DNA of 64,000 nt from Micromonospora haikouensis (GTDB lineage Bacteria > Actinomycetota > Actinomycetes > Mycobacteriales > Micromonosporaceae), in assembly GCF_900091595.1 (NCBI RefSeq), contig NZ_FMCW01000014.1, positions 142,947-206,946 of the forward strand, written 5' to 3'. Every line of letters begins with the position of its first letter. The stretch's first letter is position 1. The notes beneath the pieces are model-generated. The model did not search any database. It worked only from the letters and a program-made list of their open reading frames with translations, and was not told the DNA's origin. This document shows positions 44,311-53,024 of the stretch, piece by piece. The translations under genes were made by a program, and so were the position numbers.

Positions 44311-46868
44311 TGTTCCGGGCGACCATGAAGAGCCTGCTGGCGCGCAAGGTGCGCCTGGTCCTGTCCGGCCTGGCGGTGGTGCTCGGCGTCATGTTCGTCT
44401 CCGGGGCGTTCGTGCTCACCGACACCCTCGGCCGGTCCTTCGACGCGGTGTTCGCCGACGCGTACGCGGGCGTCGACGTCAACGTGGCCGCGAAGCCGAA
44501 GCTGGAGGTGGGCGAGGGCGAGGGCGAGCAGGTGTCCACGCCGTTCGCCGCGGACGTGGTGGACCGGGTGCGGGCGGTGCCGGGGGTGGCGGCTGCCACG
44601 GGTCGGGTCAACGCCGACGGGGCCCGGCTGATCGGCAGCAACGGCAAGGTGGTCACCTCGTTCGGTCCGCCGCAGCTCGGCGTGAACTGGGCGGGCGAGT
44701 CCGACCTGGTGCGGCTGCGCGAGGGGCGCGGTCCGCAGGCCGACGACGAGATCGCGGTGAACGCGGCGTTGGCGGAGGCCGCGAAGGTGAAGGTGGGTGA
44801 CCGGGTCGGCGCGCTGACCGCGTTCGAGTCGAAGCGGCGCGAGTTCACCCTGGTGGGGGTCTTCGGCTACAGCAGCGGCCGGGACACCATCGGCGGCGCG
44901 AACGAGGTCGCGTTCACCACGCCCGCCGCCCAGCGGCTGATGCTCGGCAAGCCCGGCACGTTCAACAACGTCACCGTACGGGTCGCCGACGGGGTGCGCC
45001 CGGAGACGGTGCGCGACGACGTGGCCCGCACGCTGGGCGCCGGCTTTGACGTGAAGACCGGCGAGGAGCTCTCCGCCGCCTCGTCGGCCAGCCTCAAGGA
45101 GGGGCTGTCGTTCTTCAACAAGGTGCTGCTCGGCTTCGCCGCGGTGGCGCTGTTGGTGGGCACGTTCCTGATCCTCAACACGTTCTCGATCATCGTGGCG
45201 CAGCGGACCCGGGAGCTGGCGCTGATGCGGGCCATCGGCGCGAGCGGGCGGCAGATCATCGGTTCGGTGGTGCTGGAGGCCCTCGCGGTCGGCCTGATCG
45301 CCTCGGTCCTCGGGCTGGGCGCGGGCGTCGGGGTGGGCGCGCTGCTGGCCTGGGCGTTCGGCCGGTTCGCCGGAGGGCTGGAGCTGGCCGGGATCGGCGT
45401 TCCGCCGCAGGCGGTGGTCGGCGCGTTCGCCGTCGGCATGCTGATCACGGTCGTCGCGGCGCTGCTGCCGGCGCTGCGGGCGGCGCGCATCCCGCCGATC
45501 GCGGCGATGCAGGACGTGGCCACCCCGGACCGGCCGCTGACGAAGATCACGGTGTCCGGGGCGGTGGTCACCGCCCTCGGCGGCGGGCTGCTGGCCGTCG
45601 GCCTGACCGGCAACGCGGGCGGGGCCACGCTGACGGTGATCCTGGCCGGGGTGCTGTTCACGTTCATCGGGGTGGCGCTGCTGACCCCGCTGATCAGCCG
45701 CCCGGTGGTGTCGCTGCTCGGTGCGTTGTTCGCCTGGTCGGTGCCGGGCCGGCTGGGCCGGCTCAACTCGGGGCGCAACCCGCGCCGCACGGCGATCACC
45801 GCCGCCGCGCTGATGGTCGGCATCGCCCTGGTGACCGGGGTGACGGTGATCCTGGACTCGGCGAAGTCGAGCATCTCCGCCTCGGCGGAGCGCACCGTCG
45901 ACGCGCAGTTGGTGATCTCCGGGGAGCAGACGGGGCCCCGGCCGCCCACGTTCGACGCGTCGGTGGTGGACAAGGCCGCCGCGCTGCCGGGGGTGGACGC
46001 GGTGCTGGGCGTCTACAACGACAACGCGATCGTCGACGGCGACCGGACGTACGTGGTGGCGCTGACCGACCTGGCCGCGATGGCCCGCATCTACGGCACC
46101 GTGCCGCAGTCGGGCACGGCCGCCACCCTCAAGCCGGACCAGGTGGCGCTGAGCGTGTCCGGCGCGAAGGAGCTGGGCAAGTCGGTCGGTGACCGGCTGA
46201 CCGCGCAGTTCGCCCGGGGCGAGGGGCCGCACACGTACACGGTGGCGGCGGTGCTGCCCGACGAGCAGTCCATCGGGTCGATCATCCTGCCCGGGCAGGC
46301 GGGGCCGGAGTTCACCAACCCGGAGCCGTTCACGGCGCTGGTGCGGCTGACCCCGGGCACGCCGGTGTCGCAGGTGCAGCCGCAGCTCGACGCGCTGGTG
46401 GCCGACAACCCGGAGGTGTCGGTGGCCGACCGGGCCAGCTACATCGAGCAGCAGACCAGCGGTTTCGACACCCTGCTCACGATGATCCAGATCCTGTTGG
46501 CGCTGGCCATCGTGATCGCGGTGCTGGGCATCATCAACACCCTGGCGCTGTCGGTGCTGGAACGCACCCGGGAGCTGGGGCTGCTGCGGGCGATCGGGCT
46601 GCGCCGGGCGCAGACCATGCGGATGATCACCGTGGAGGCCGTGGTGATCTCCGTGTTCGGCGCGCTGCTCGGCGTCGCCGTCGGCACCGGCCTCGGCGCG
46701 GCGGTGGTCCGCGCGCTGAAGGACGAGGGGATCACCGACCTGGTGCTGCCGTGGTCGCAGATGGGGATCTTCCTCGGCCTGGCCGCGGTGATCGGGGTCG
46801 TCGCGGCGGCGCTGCCGGCGGTCCGCGCCGCCCGGATCAACGTCCTGGGCGCGATCGCCCACGACTGA
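44310..46868 (+). CDS. FtsX-like ABC transporter permease
   Basis: The 852-residue protein contains two FtsX domains. The order is helix 1, a large extracellular domain (about 50-250), three helices (about 265-400, with ALMRAIGASGRQI) and a linker. A second set follows: helix near 515, extracellular domain and three helices from about 720 with LGLLRAIGLRRAQTMRM. This MacB/daunorubicin-like full-length form partners the ATPase. A palindromic repeat follows the stop and could act as terminator. Confidence 0.94.
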   Translation: MFRATMKSLLARKVRLVLSGLAVVLGVMFVSGAFVLTDTLGRSFDAVFADAYAGVDVNVAAKPKLEVGEGEGEQVSTPFAADVVDRVRAVPGVAAATGRVNADGARLIGSNGKVVTSFGPPQLGVNWAGESDLVRLREGRGPQADDEIAVNAALAEAAKVKVGDRVGALTAFESKRREFTLVGVFGYSSGRDTIGGANEVAFTTPAAQRLMLGKPGTFNNVTVRVADGVRPETVRDDVARTLGAGFDVKTGEELSAASSASLKEGLSFFNKVLLGFAAVALLVGTFLILNTFSIIVAQRTRELALMRAIGASGRQIIGSVVLEALAVGLIASVLGLGAGVGVGALLAWAFGRFAGGLELAGIGVPPQAVVGAFAVGMLITVVAALLPALRAARIPPIAAMQDVATPDRPLTKITVSGAVVTALGGGLLAVGLTGNAGGATLTVILAGVLFTFIGVALLTPLISRPVVSLLGALFAWSVPGRLGRLNSGRNPRRTAITAAALMVGIALVTGVTVILDSAKSSISASAERTVDAQLVISGEQTGPRPPTFDASVVDKAAALPGVDAVLGVYNDNAIVDGDRTYVVALTDLAAMARIYGTVPQSGTAATLKPDQVALSVSGAKELGKSVGDRLTAQFARGEGPHTYTVAAVLPDEQSIGSIILPGQAGPEFTNPEPFTALVRLTPGTPVSQVQPQLDALVADNPEVSVADRASYIEQQTSGFDTLLTMIQILLALAIVIAVLGIINTLALSVLERTRELGLLRAIGLRRAQTMRMITVEAVVISVFGALLGVAVGTGLGAAVVRALKDEGITDLVLPWSQMGIFLGLAAVIGVVAAALPAVRAARINVLGAIAHD

Positions 46869-46869
46869 C

Positions 46870-46926
46870 GTGCAAGGAAGGGCCCCCTGTTAACACATTC
46901 TGCATAGCAGGGGGCCCTTCTTAACG
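46870..46926. repeat. REP-like palindrome of Micromonosporaceae style
   Basis: Perfect 13-bp arms (GAAGGGCCCCCTG at 46877-46889 and its complement at 46908-46920) enclose an 18-base AT-rich loop with GTTAAC at the left. The outer flanks (TGCAAG, TTAACGC) are also characteristic. I recall many near copies of GGAAGGGCCCC...GTTAA elements in Micromonospora and Salinispora genomes. It lies two bases past the transporter stop. Confidence 0.75.
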
Positions 46927-46937
46927 CCGGGCGCCGG

Positions 46938-47010
46938 GCGGGTGCCCACGGCGGACGCCGGGCCGGGTGCCCACGGCGGGCCCCGGGCCGGGCACCCACC
47001 GCGGCGGGCG
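46938..47010. repeat. Short tandem repeat of about 25 bp
   Basis: Three imperfect copies of CGGGTGCCCACGGCGGACGC-type units stand in a row between the REP-like palindrome and the MFS gene. No coding potential is seen. Confidence 0.5.
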
Positions 47011-47030
47011 ACGGGCCAAGCCCGCCGGGG

Positions 47031-48208
47031 CTACGACGGGATCGGCTGCCCCGGCAGGCTCGTCCGGGCCCGGCTCCGGGCAGCCGGGACCAGTCCCACC
47101 GTGAGGGCCAGCGCCACCAGCAGCGCGCTGACCCACAGCGGGGACCGGTAGCCGAGGCCCACGCCGATCGCGGCGCCGCCCAGCAGGGGACCGACGGCCG
47201 CGCCCACGTTGAGGGCGGCGGTCGCGAAGGAGCCACCCAGCGACGGCGCGTCGGCGGCCCGGTAGAGCACCAGCGTGATCAACGTGGCCCCGACGGCGAA
47301 CGACAGCGCCCCCTGCACGAGGACGAGCAGCAACGCCACCGGGGCGATCGCGGCGGTCGCCGCGAGCAGCAGCCAGCCGGCGAGCAGGGCCAGGCCGCCG
47401 GGCACCAGGATCCGCATCGGCCGGGTGTCCGACAGCCGGCCGGCGACGGTGACTCCGACGAAGGATCCCAGGCCGAAGACCGCGAGCAGCGCCGGCACCC
47501 ACGCCCTGCCGTACCCGCTGACCTCGGTGGCCAGCGGGGCCAGGTAGGTGAAGGTGCAGAAGGTCGCGCCGTTGACCAGCGCGGCCAGGGCCAGGGTCAC
47601 GGCCAGTCGGGGACGGCGCAGCGCGCGCAGTTCCCGCCGCGCGTCGGGCAGGGGGCGCCCGGGGGCGTCGGCGGCACGGAACGCAGGATCGCGACGGCGG
47701 CGGGCACCGAGACGGCGGCCACCGCCCAGAACGCCGTACGCCAGCCCCACAGGTTTCCGAGCACGGCGCCGGCGGGCACCCCCGCGACGCAGGCGAGGGT
47801 GACGCCACCGAGCAGCACGGAGGCGGCCCGGCCCTTGGCGTGTGGCCCGGCCAGGCCGACCGCCGTGGCGAGCCCCACGGCCAGGAACCCGGCGTTGGCC
47901 ACGGCACCGACGACGCGGGTGGCCAACAGGACACCGAAGCTGCCGGTGACCGCCCCGACGACGTGGGCGGCGATGAAGGCGGTCAGGAAGACCAGCAGCG
48001 CCCATCGTCTGGGCCAGCGCAGGCTGAGCACGGCCATCAGCGGCGCCCCGATGATCATTCCGGCGGCAAAGGTCGAGGTGAGCGTGCCGGCTGCCGGGAC
48101 GGAGACCCGCAGGTCGGCGGCGATGTCCGGGATCAGGCCGGCCAGCATGAACTCGGAGGTTCCCTGGGCGAAGACGGCGAGCCCGAGGATGTAGATCACA
48201 ACTGGCAT
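47031..48208 (-). pseudogene. MFS drug exporter (chloramphenicol-resistance type), frameshifted
   Basis: From ATG 48208 (GGAG in front) the frame encodes helices 1-6 of a Cmx/CmlA-like major facilitator (IYILGLAVFAQGTSEFMLAGL, GRAASVLLGGVTLA). Near 47671-47674 one base appears to be missing: codons up to ILRSVP are in one frame, while APGRPLPDARRELRALRRP and helices 7-12 (ALVNGATFCTFTYLAPL) are in another. The whole would be about 392 residues, a normal family length. Either the gene is inactive or the base is a sequencing error; both halves have intact codon usage. Confidence 0.8.
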
Positions 48209-48572
48209 GACGACTCCACAACCGCGTCGTGGGTGGATGGCGGGGACGCGGCGGGCCACGGCGCGGCGGATCGGTCCAGCCGGGCACCCGGGCACCGCCA
48301 CGCGAGGCGACCGGAAGCCACGGCAGCACGGGCCCGATCAGGTCAGGGCGGCGGCTACGGCATCCCGGGCAACAGCGGCGGCGTGGGTGACGGCACGGCG
48401 ACAAGGCGCGCTGGCTCAGCCTGCGCTGAGCTTCACCGCGCCCTTGTCGGGGCCAGCCACCGCGCAGCGGTGGCTAGCGTCTGGATGCCTCGGGGCCGGA
48501 CACGCAGCGGAGCCTAGTTGCCGCGCGGAGCACCGTCAACGGAGATCGACGCAGGCGCGGGGAGGCCGGCGG
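48209..48572. other. Intergenic region with small inverted repeats
   Basis: No gene is supported in these 364 bases. Two short palindromes are present: GCTCAGC-CTGC-GCTGAGC (48414-48431) and AGCCACCGC-GCA-GCGGTGGCT (48455-48475). They lie between the MFS start and the HAD stop and may end the HAD transcript's neighbours or form a 5' structure for the MFS gene. Confidence 0.4.
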
Positions 48573-49244
48573 TCAGGCGGGCGGCTCGCCGAGCAGGGCG
48601 GCGAGCAGTTCCAGGTCCGCGCCGGTCAGGCTGTCGAGCTGGTGTACGCCGTCGGTCGGCGCGATCGGCACCTCCGCCGGCACCGCCAGCACGGCCGCCC
48701 CGGCGGCGAGGGCACTGGCCACCCCGGGCGGGGAGTCCTCGATCGCCACGCACCGGGCGATCGGCACGCCGAGCAGCCGGGCGGCCGTCAGGTACGGCTC
48801 CGGGTGCGGTTTCGCCGCGTCCACCTCGTCGCCGCAGACCACCACGTCGAAGCTGTCCCGGCCCAGGGTGTCCAGCGCCACCTCCACGAGCGGGCGGCCG
48901 CTGGAGGTGACCAGGGCGGTGGGGATGCCCGCCGCGCGGACCGCGCGCAGCAGCGCCAGCGCGCCGGGCCGCCAGCGCAGCCCGGTGCGGAACAGCTCCA
49001 GGATCCGGGCGTCGATCCACGCCGCGCTGACCTGCGGGTCGCGGTGCGGCTGGCCGAGGTCGTCGTGCAGGATCCGCATCGCGTCGGCCATGCTGTTGCC
49101 GATGAGCGCCTTGCGGCCGGCGTCGGAGAGGGTGGTGCCGTATTCGGCGGCGAGCTCGCGCAGCGCGACGTCCCACAGTTTCTCGCTGTCGACCAGGGTG
49201 CCGTCCATGTCGAAGAGCACGGCGGCGGGGTGGTGGCTGCTCAG
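48573..49244 (-). CDS. HAD-superfamily phosphatase (beta-phosphoglucomutase-like)
   Basis: The roughly 223-residue protein has the nucleophile motif AVLFDMDGTLVDSE, motif II ALVTSSGRP, the Lys in DAAKPHPEPYL and motif IV CVAIEDSPPGV. Substrate is a small phosphorylated sugar or similar. No ATG or well-placed GTG precedes the family start. CTG at 49244 has GGAGGACCCC in front and gives LSSHHPAAVLF. GTG at 49220 would start inside the first strand. The CTG start is the better choice but uncertain. Confidence 0.88.
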   Translation of the reverse strand: MSSHHPAAVLFDMDGTLVDSEKLWDVALRELAAEYGTTLSDAGRKALIGNSMADAMRILHDDLGQPHRDPQVSAAWIDARILELFRTGLRWRPGALALLRAVRAAGIPTALVTSSGRPLVEVALDTLGRDSFDVVVCGDEVDAAKPHPEPYLTAARLLGVPIARCVAIEDSPPGVASALAAGAAVLAVPAEVPIAPTDGVHQLDSLTGADLELLAALLGEPPA

Positions 49245-49375
49245 GGGGTCCTCCAGGCGTCGCGGGGTCGACCCGATCCTCGCAGCCGGCCCGCCCCGGC
49301 CGGGACCCGGTCCCCGCCCCTGTCCACGCCCGGCGGTCCCGTTGCCGCCCCGGCGGCCGGCCCGCGGGTGCGCCG

Positions 49376-50125
49376 TCAGCCCAGGTTGCAGGCCGCGAGG
49401 CCCTGTTCGTACCCGCGGAAGAAGTGGTCGGTGCGTTGCTCGGCGGTGCCGTGCGCCCCCTCGGCGAACCACGGCTGGTCGGGGTCGTCGCCGACGGCGA
49501 GCAGCCCCTCCCGGAACTCGTCGAGGTCGCCGTCCTCCAGCCGCAGGTGACCGGCCTCGATCGAGCCGCCGATGTACGCCCCGGCCATGCAGTCGGCCTG
49601 CAGCTCCTGCTGAATGGTGAACTGGGCGCGGATGCCGAGGCGCACCTGGATGCCGTGGGCGTACTCGTGGCCGAGCAGGTAGTAGAGGAACGCGTCGCCG
49701 ACCTGCCGGAACGCCGCGACGGACCAGCGGACGTCGTAGGCGATGAAGTCGCCCGCCGAGCAGTACACGGCGTTGTTGCGGGGCAGGGCCTGCCCGGCGC
49801 AGGAGACCTCGCCCTCCCGCTGGTAGGGCACGACCCGCCGCACCGGCTGGAACCGCCGGCCCGACGCCCGGAACTGCGCGGTCCAGTAGATCTCGGCCTT
49901 GTCCACCGCGACGGCCATGTCCTCCTGGAACTCGGCCACGCTGGTGGTGCCGTCGGCGCGGGTCTGCTCCCCCTGCGGCGAGCTGGGCTGGCGGGTCGAC
50001 CGGGGCAGGGGTTGCTGCGGCGCGCCTTCGTTCACCCCGCCGACCACGCAGCCGCTGGCCAGCACCAACGCGGCCAGCAGCCCGGCCAGCGGGCCGCCGG
50101 GCCGACGTCCCGACCGTGCCGTCAC
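49376..50125 (-). CDS. Putative neutral zinc metallopeptidase, lipoprotein
   Basis: The 249-residue protein has a lipoprotein signal (PLAGLLAALVLASGC, Cys near residue 26), a zinc site GHEYAH and the downstream ligand region ELQADCMAGAY. It matches the YpfJ-like neutral zinc metallopeptidase family. It should be anchored outside the membrane. GTG at 50125 is preceded by GGGGAGG; a longer open frame to 50230 adds residues without a signal peptide. Substrate unknown. Confidence 0.9.
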   Translation of the reverse strand: MTARSGRRPGGPLAGLLAALVLASGCVVGGVNEGAPQQPLPRSTRQPSSPQGEQTRADGTTSVAEFQEDMAVAVDKAEIYWTAQFRASGRRFQPVRRVVPYQREGEVSCAGQALPRNNAVYCSAGDFIAYDVRWSVAAFRQVGDAFLYYLLGHEYAHGIQVRLGIRAQFTIQQELQADCMAGAYIGGSIEAGHLRLEDGDLDEFREGLLAVGDDPDQPWFAEGAHGTAEQRTDHFFRGYEQGLAACNLG

Positions 50126-50289
50126 AGTGCCTCCCCGGCTCGTCCGACCGGTCCACTCCCCGGCTCCCTGTCGATCATGCCCGGCCGGCGACACGGTGAC
50201 CATCCCCGATCGCGGTCGACCGGCCCGCACCCGTGGGCCGCACGCGTGGGCCGGGCCGGCGCGCGGCCCTCAGGGGTGGCGGCGAGGGA

Positions 50290-51396
50290 TCAGGGGCTGG
50301 CGGCGAGGAAGACGAACGCGGCCAGCAGGACCAGGTGCACGCCGCCCTGCAGCAGGGTGGCCCGGCCCGGCACCACGGTCAGCACGCCGGTGACGACGGT
50401 CAGCGCCAGCAGGGTCAGCTGGGTGCCGCCGAGCCCGAGCAGCAGCGGCCCGTCGAGCCAGATGGAGGCGATCGCGATGGCGGGGATGGTCAGGCCGATG
50501 CTGGCCATGGCCGAGCCGAGGGCCAGGTTGAGGCTGATCTGCACCCGGTCGCGGCGCGCGGCACGGGCGGCGGCGAGGGTCTCGGGCAGCAGCACCAGCA
50601 GCGCGATCACCACACCGACGAAGGCCTGCGGCAGGTTCGCCGCCGACACCCCGGCCTCGATCGCCGGGGACACCATCTTCGCCAGGCCCACCACGGCGAT
50701 CAGCGCCACCAGCAGCATGATCAGGCTGGCCAGGGCGGCGCCGGCCGAGGGCGGGTCGGCGTGCCCGTCCCCGTCGGCGTCGGCGACGGTCCCGTCGGAG
50801 GTGACCGGCAGGAAGTAGTCGCGGTGCCGGCCGGTCTGCACGAGCACGAACAGCCCGTACAGGGCGAGCGAGGCCACGGCGGCGAAGACGAGCTGCGGGG
50901 TGGAGAACTCGGGGCCGGGCCGGCTGGTGGTGAAGGTCGGCACGACCAGGCTGAGGGTGGCCAGGGTGGCCACGGTGGCCAGGGCACCACCGGTGCCCTC
51001 TGGGTTGAACACCGCCACCCGGCGGCGCAGCGCCCCGAGCAGCAGCGACAGGCCGAGGATGCCGTTGCAGGTGATCATGACGGCGGCGAAGACCGTGTCC
51101 CGGGCCAGCGACACCGTCTTGTCCCCGCCGCTGATCATCAGGGTGACGATCAGGGCCACCTCGATCACCGTGACCGCGACGGCGAGGACCAGCGAGCCGA
51201 ACGGCTCCCCCACCTTGTGGGCGACCACCTCCGCGTGGTGCACGGCGGCGAGCACCGCCCCGGCGAGGAACGTCGCGACCACCCCCACGACCAGCGGGGG
51301 CAGTTCCCTGCCCCAGGTCAGAGCCAGGATCACCACGGCCAGCACGGGCACGGTGAGGGTCCAGTCGGTGACGCGGGAGCGCAGGACGGCAAGCAT
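50290..51396 (-). CDS. Calcium/sodium:proton antiporter of the ChaA type
   Basis: The 368-residue protein has about eleven membrane helices in two inverted halves. Each half has an acidic CaCA motif (VHHAEVVAHKVGEPFGSLVLAVAVTVIEVALI in the first half; LLPETLAAARAARRDRVQISLNLALGSAMASIGLT in the second). It exports Ca2+ or Na+ in exchange for protons. Start 51396 gives a short N-terminus before helix 1; an upstream ATG at 51585 would add 63 hydrophilic residues. Confidence 0.92.
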   Translation of the reverse strand: MLAVLRSRVTDWTLTVPVLAVVILALTWGRELPPLVVGVVATFLAGAVLAAVHHAEVVAHKVGEPFGSLVLAVAVTVIEVALIVTLMISGGDKTVSLARDTVFAAVMITCNGILGLSLLLGALRRRVAVFNPEGTGGALATVATLATLSLVVPTFTTSRPGPEFSTPQLVFAAVASLALYGLFVLVQTGRHRDYFLPVTSDGTVADADGDGHADPPSAGAALASLIMLLVALIAVVGLAKMVSPAIEAGVSAANLPQAFVGVVIALLVLLPETLAAARAARRDRVQISLNLALGSAMASIGLTIPAIAIASIWLDGPLLLGLGGTQLTLLALTVVTGVLTVVPGRATLLQGGVHLVLLAAFVFLAASP

Positions 51397-51614
51397 GGGG
51401 TCAACCCTGCCAGAAACCGCGATCATCGCCCACAGTTCGGGACGCGGCCCGGCCCCGTGCCGCGCCGCCTGCGACTGGGCCGTTTCGGTCACCGTGGATA
51501 CCCGGCAATGATGCCCGGCAATACGGGAATGCCCCGCCGGCCAGGGCTTCCCGCATTCCGGAAGCAGGAAATGAACAAGCCTCACGACTGATGTACGGCA
51601 CCGCCACCGGTCGA

Positions 51615-51647
51615 TAGGTTGTGACGCCCCCGAGTACCGGAGTCACA
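51615..51647 (+). promoter_or_regulatory. -10 box and inverted repeat before the glycosyltransferase gene
   Basis: TAGGTT (51615-51620) overlaps the start of an inverted repeat TGTGAC ... GTCACA (51620-51625 and 51642-51647) that ends two bases before the ATG at 51650. It is a candidate operator or leader hairpin. Confidence 0.4.
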
Positions 51648-51649
51648 CC

Positions 51650-52948
51650 ATGTCATCTGGCGCCGCAACGCCACTGATCTCCGTCATCGTCCCCACCTAC
51701 AACCGTTCGCCCCTGCTGCGCGGCACCCTGACCGCGCTCGCCGGCCAGCGGATGCCCGCCGAGCGGTACGAGGTCGTCGTCGCCGACGACGGCTCCACCG
51801 ACGACACCCGGCAGGCCGTCGCCGCGTTCGCCGACCGGCTCCGCCTGCGCTACCACTTCCAGCCCGACCTCGGCTTCCGCGCCGCCGCCGCCCGCAACGC
51901 CGGCGCCCGGCTGGCCACCGGCGACGTCCTCGCGTTCGTCGACACCGGCGTGCTGCCCGGCCCCGACTTCCTCACCGCTCACCTCGCCGCCCACGCCCGC
52001 CCCGGGCCGCCCCGCGCCGTCCTCGGCTACACCTTCGGCTACCAGCCCGGCGACCCCGTCCCCGGGCTGGAGGCCGCGACCCGCGACCGCACCCCCGAGG
52101 AGATCGTCCGCACGTTCGGCGCGCTGCCCTCCTTCCAGGACGGTCGGCACGCCACCTTCGCCAGCACCGCCTTCGACCTGTCCCGCGTCCCCCTGGCCTG
52201 GCAGCTGTTCTGGTCGCTCAACTGCTCCGTGCCGGCCGCCGACTTCCACGCCGTCGGCGGCTTCGACGAGGACTTCCGTTCCTGGGGCGGCGAGGACATC
52301 GAACTCGGGCTGCGCCTGGACCGCCACGGGCTCGCCTTCGAGGTCAGCCGCGAGGCGTGGGCGGTGGACAGCCCCCACCCCCGGGAGGCCGCCGTCGACA
52401 CCGGCGACGACCCCAGCAACGTCCTGACCATCCTGCGCAAGCACCCCGAACCGATGCTGGAGCTGCTCTGGGCCTGGTTCGCCCGGCACCTGCCCCAACT
52501 GGAGGACACCCGCGCCTGGCACCTGCGCCAGGAACTGCCCGCCATCCGCCGGGCCGTCAACCGGGTCCGCGCCCTCGACGTCACCGCCGAACTGGCCCGG
52601 CTGCGCGACACCGTGCCGCCCGGCACCCGCATCGCCGTGTTCGGCTGCGGGGGCGAACTACCGCCCGGGTTCCCGCCCGCCCACCTGTTCGACTACGACG
52701 AGACGCTGATCGCCAGGCTTTCCGACGATCCGGCGCGCTCCGCCCACCACGCCCTCGGCATCCGCACCGTCCTGCCCGACGACGCCGTCGACGTCGTCTG
52801 GCTGACCTCCCGGATGACCCCGCTGTGGCGGCGCTGGCGCGCTCACCTCCTCGCCGAGGCCCGCCGCATCGGCGGCTCCGTGCAGGGCCCACTGGTGCAG
52901 GGGCCGCTGGTGCAGGTGGCCGCCGCCGCATCCATCGCGGCCGGCTGA
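51650..52948 (+). CDS. GT2-family glycosyltransferase with extra C-terminal domain
   Basis: The 432-residue protein has a GT-A fold at residues 8-265 (ISVIVPTYNRSPLLRGTL, VVVADDGSTDDT, ATGDVLAFVDTGVLPGP, FDEDFRSWGGEDIELGLRL). The usual DxD after the sugar-nucleotide strand reads DTG here, so metal binding may differ. Residues about 320-410 form a second domain (RIAVFGCGG, LFDYDETLIARL, VDVVWLTSRMTPLWRRW) that I do not recognise. The end carries a five-residue repeat (QGPLVQGPLVQ). The acceptor is unknown. Confidence 0.86.
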   Translation: MSSGAATPLISVIVPTYNRSPLLRGTLTALAGQRMPAERYEVVVADDGSTDDTRQAVAAFADRLRLRYHFQPDLGFRAAAARNAGARLATGDVLAFVDTGVLPGPDFLTAHLAAHARPGPPRAVLGYTFGYQPGDPVPGLEAATRDRTPEEIVRTFGALPSFQDGRHATFASTAFDLSRVPLAWQLFWSLNCSVPAADFHAVGGFDEDFRSWGGEDIELGLRLDRHGLAFEVSREAWAVDSPHPREAAVDTGDDPSNVLTILRKHPEPMLELLWAWFARHLPQLEDTRAWHLRQELPAIRRAVNRVRALDVTAELARLRDTVPPGTRIAVFGCGGELPPGFPPAHLFDYDETLIARLSDDPARSAHHALGIRTVLPDDAVDVVWLTSRMTPLWRRWRAHLLAEARRIGGSVQGPLVQGPLVQVAAAASIAAG

Positions 52949-52963
52949 CCGGCCCGTCCCGCC

Positions 52964-53003
52964 GCGTGCCGCCGGCCGGCCCCCGCGCCGGCCGGCGGCA
53001 CGC
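52964..53003. terminator. Bidirectional hairpin terminator
   Basis: Perfect 17-bp arms (52964-52980 and 52987-53003, GCGTGCCGCCGGCCGGC) with a 6-base loop lie between the convergent glycosyltransferase and methyltransferase genes. Confidence 0.8.
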
Positions 53004-53024
53004 CACCCGGCCACTGGCCGGCCC

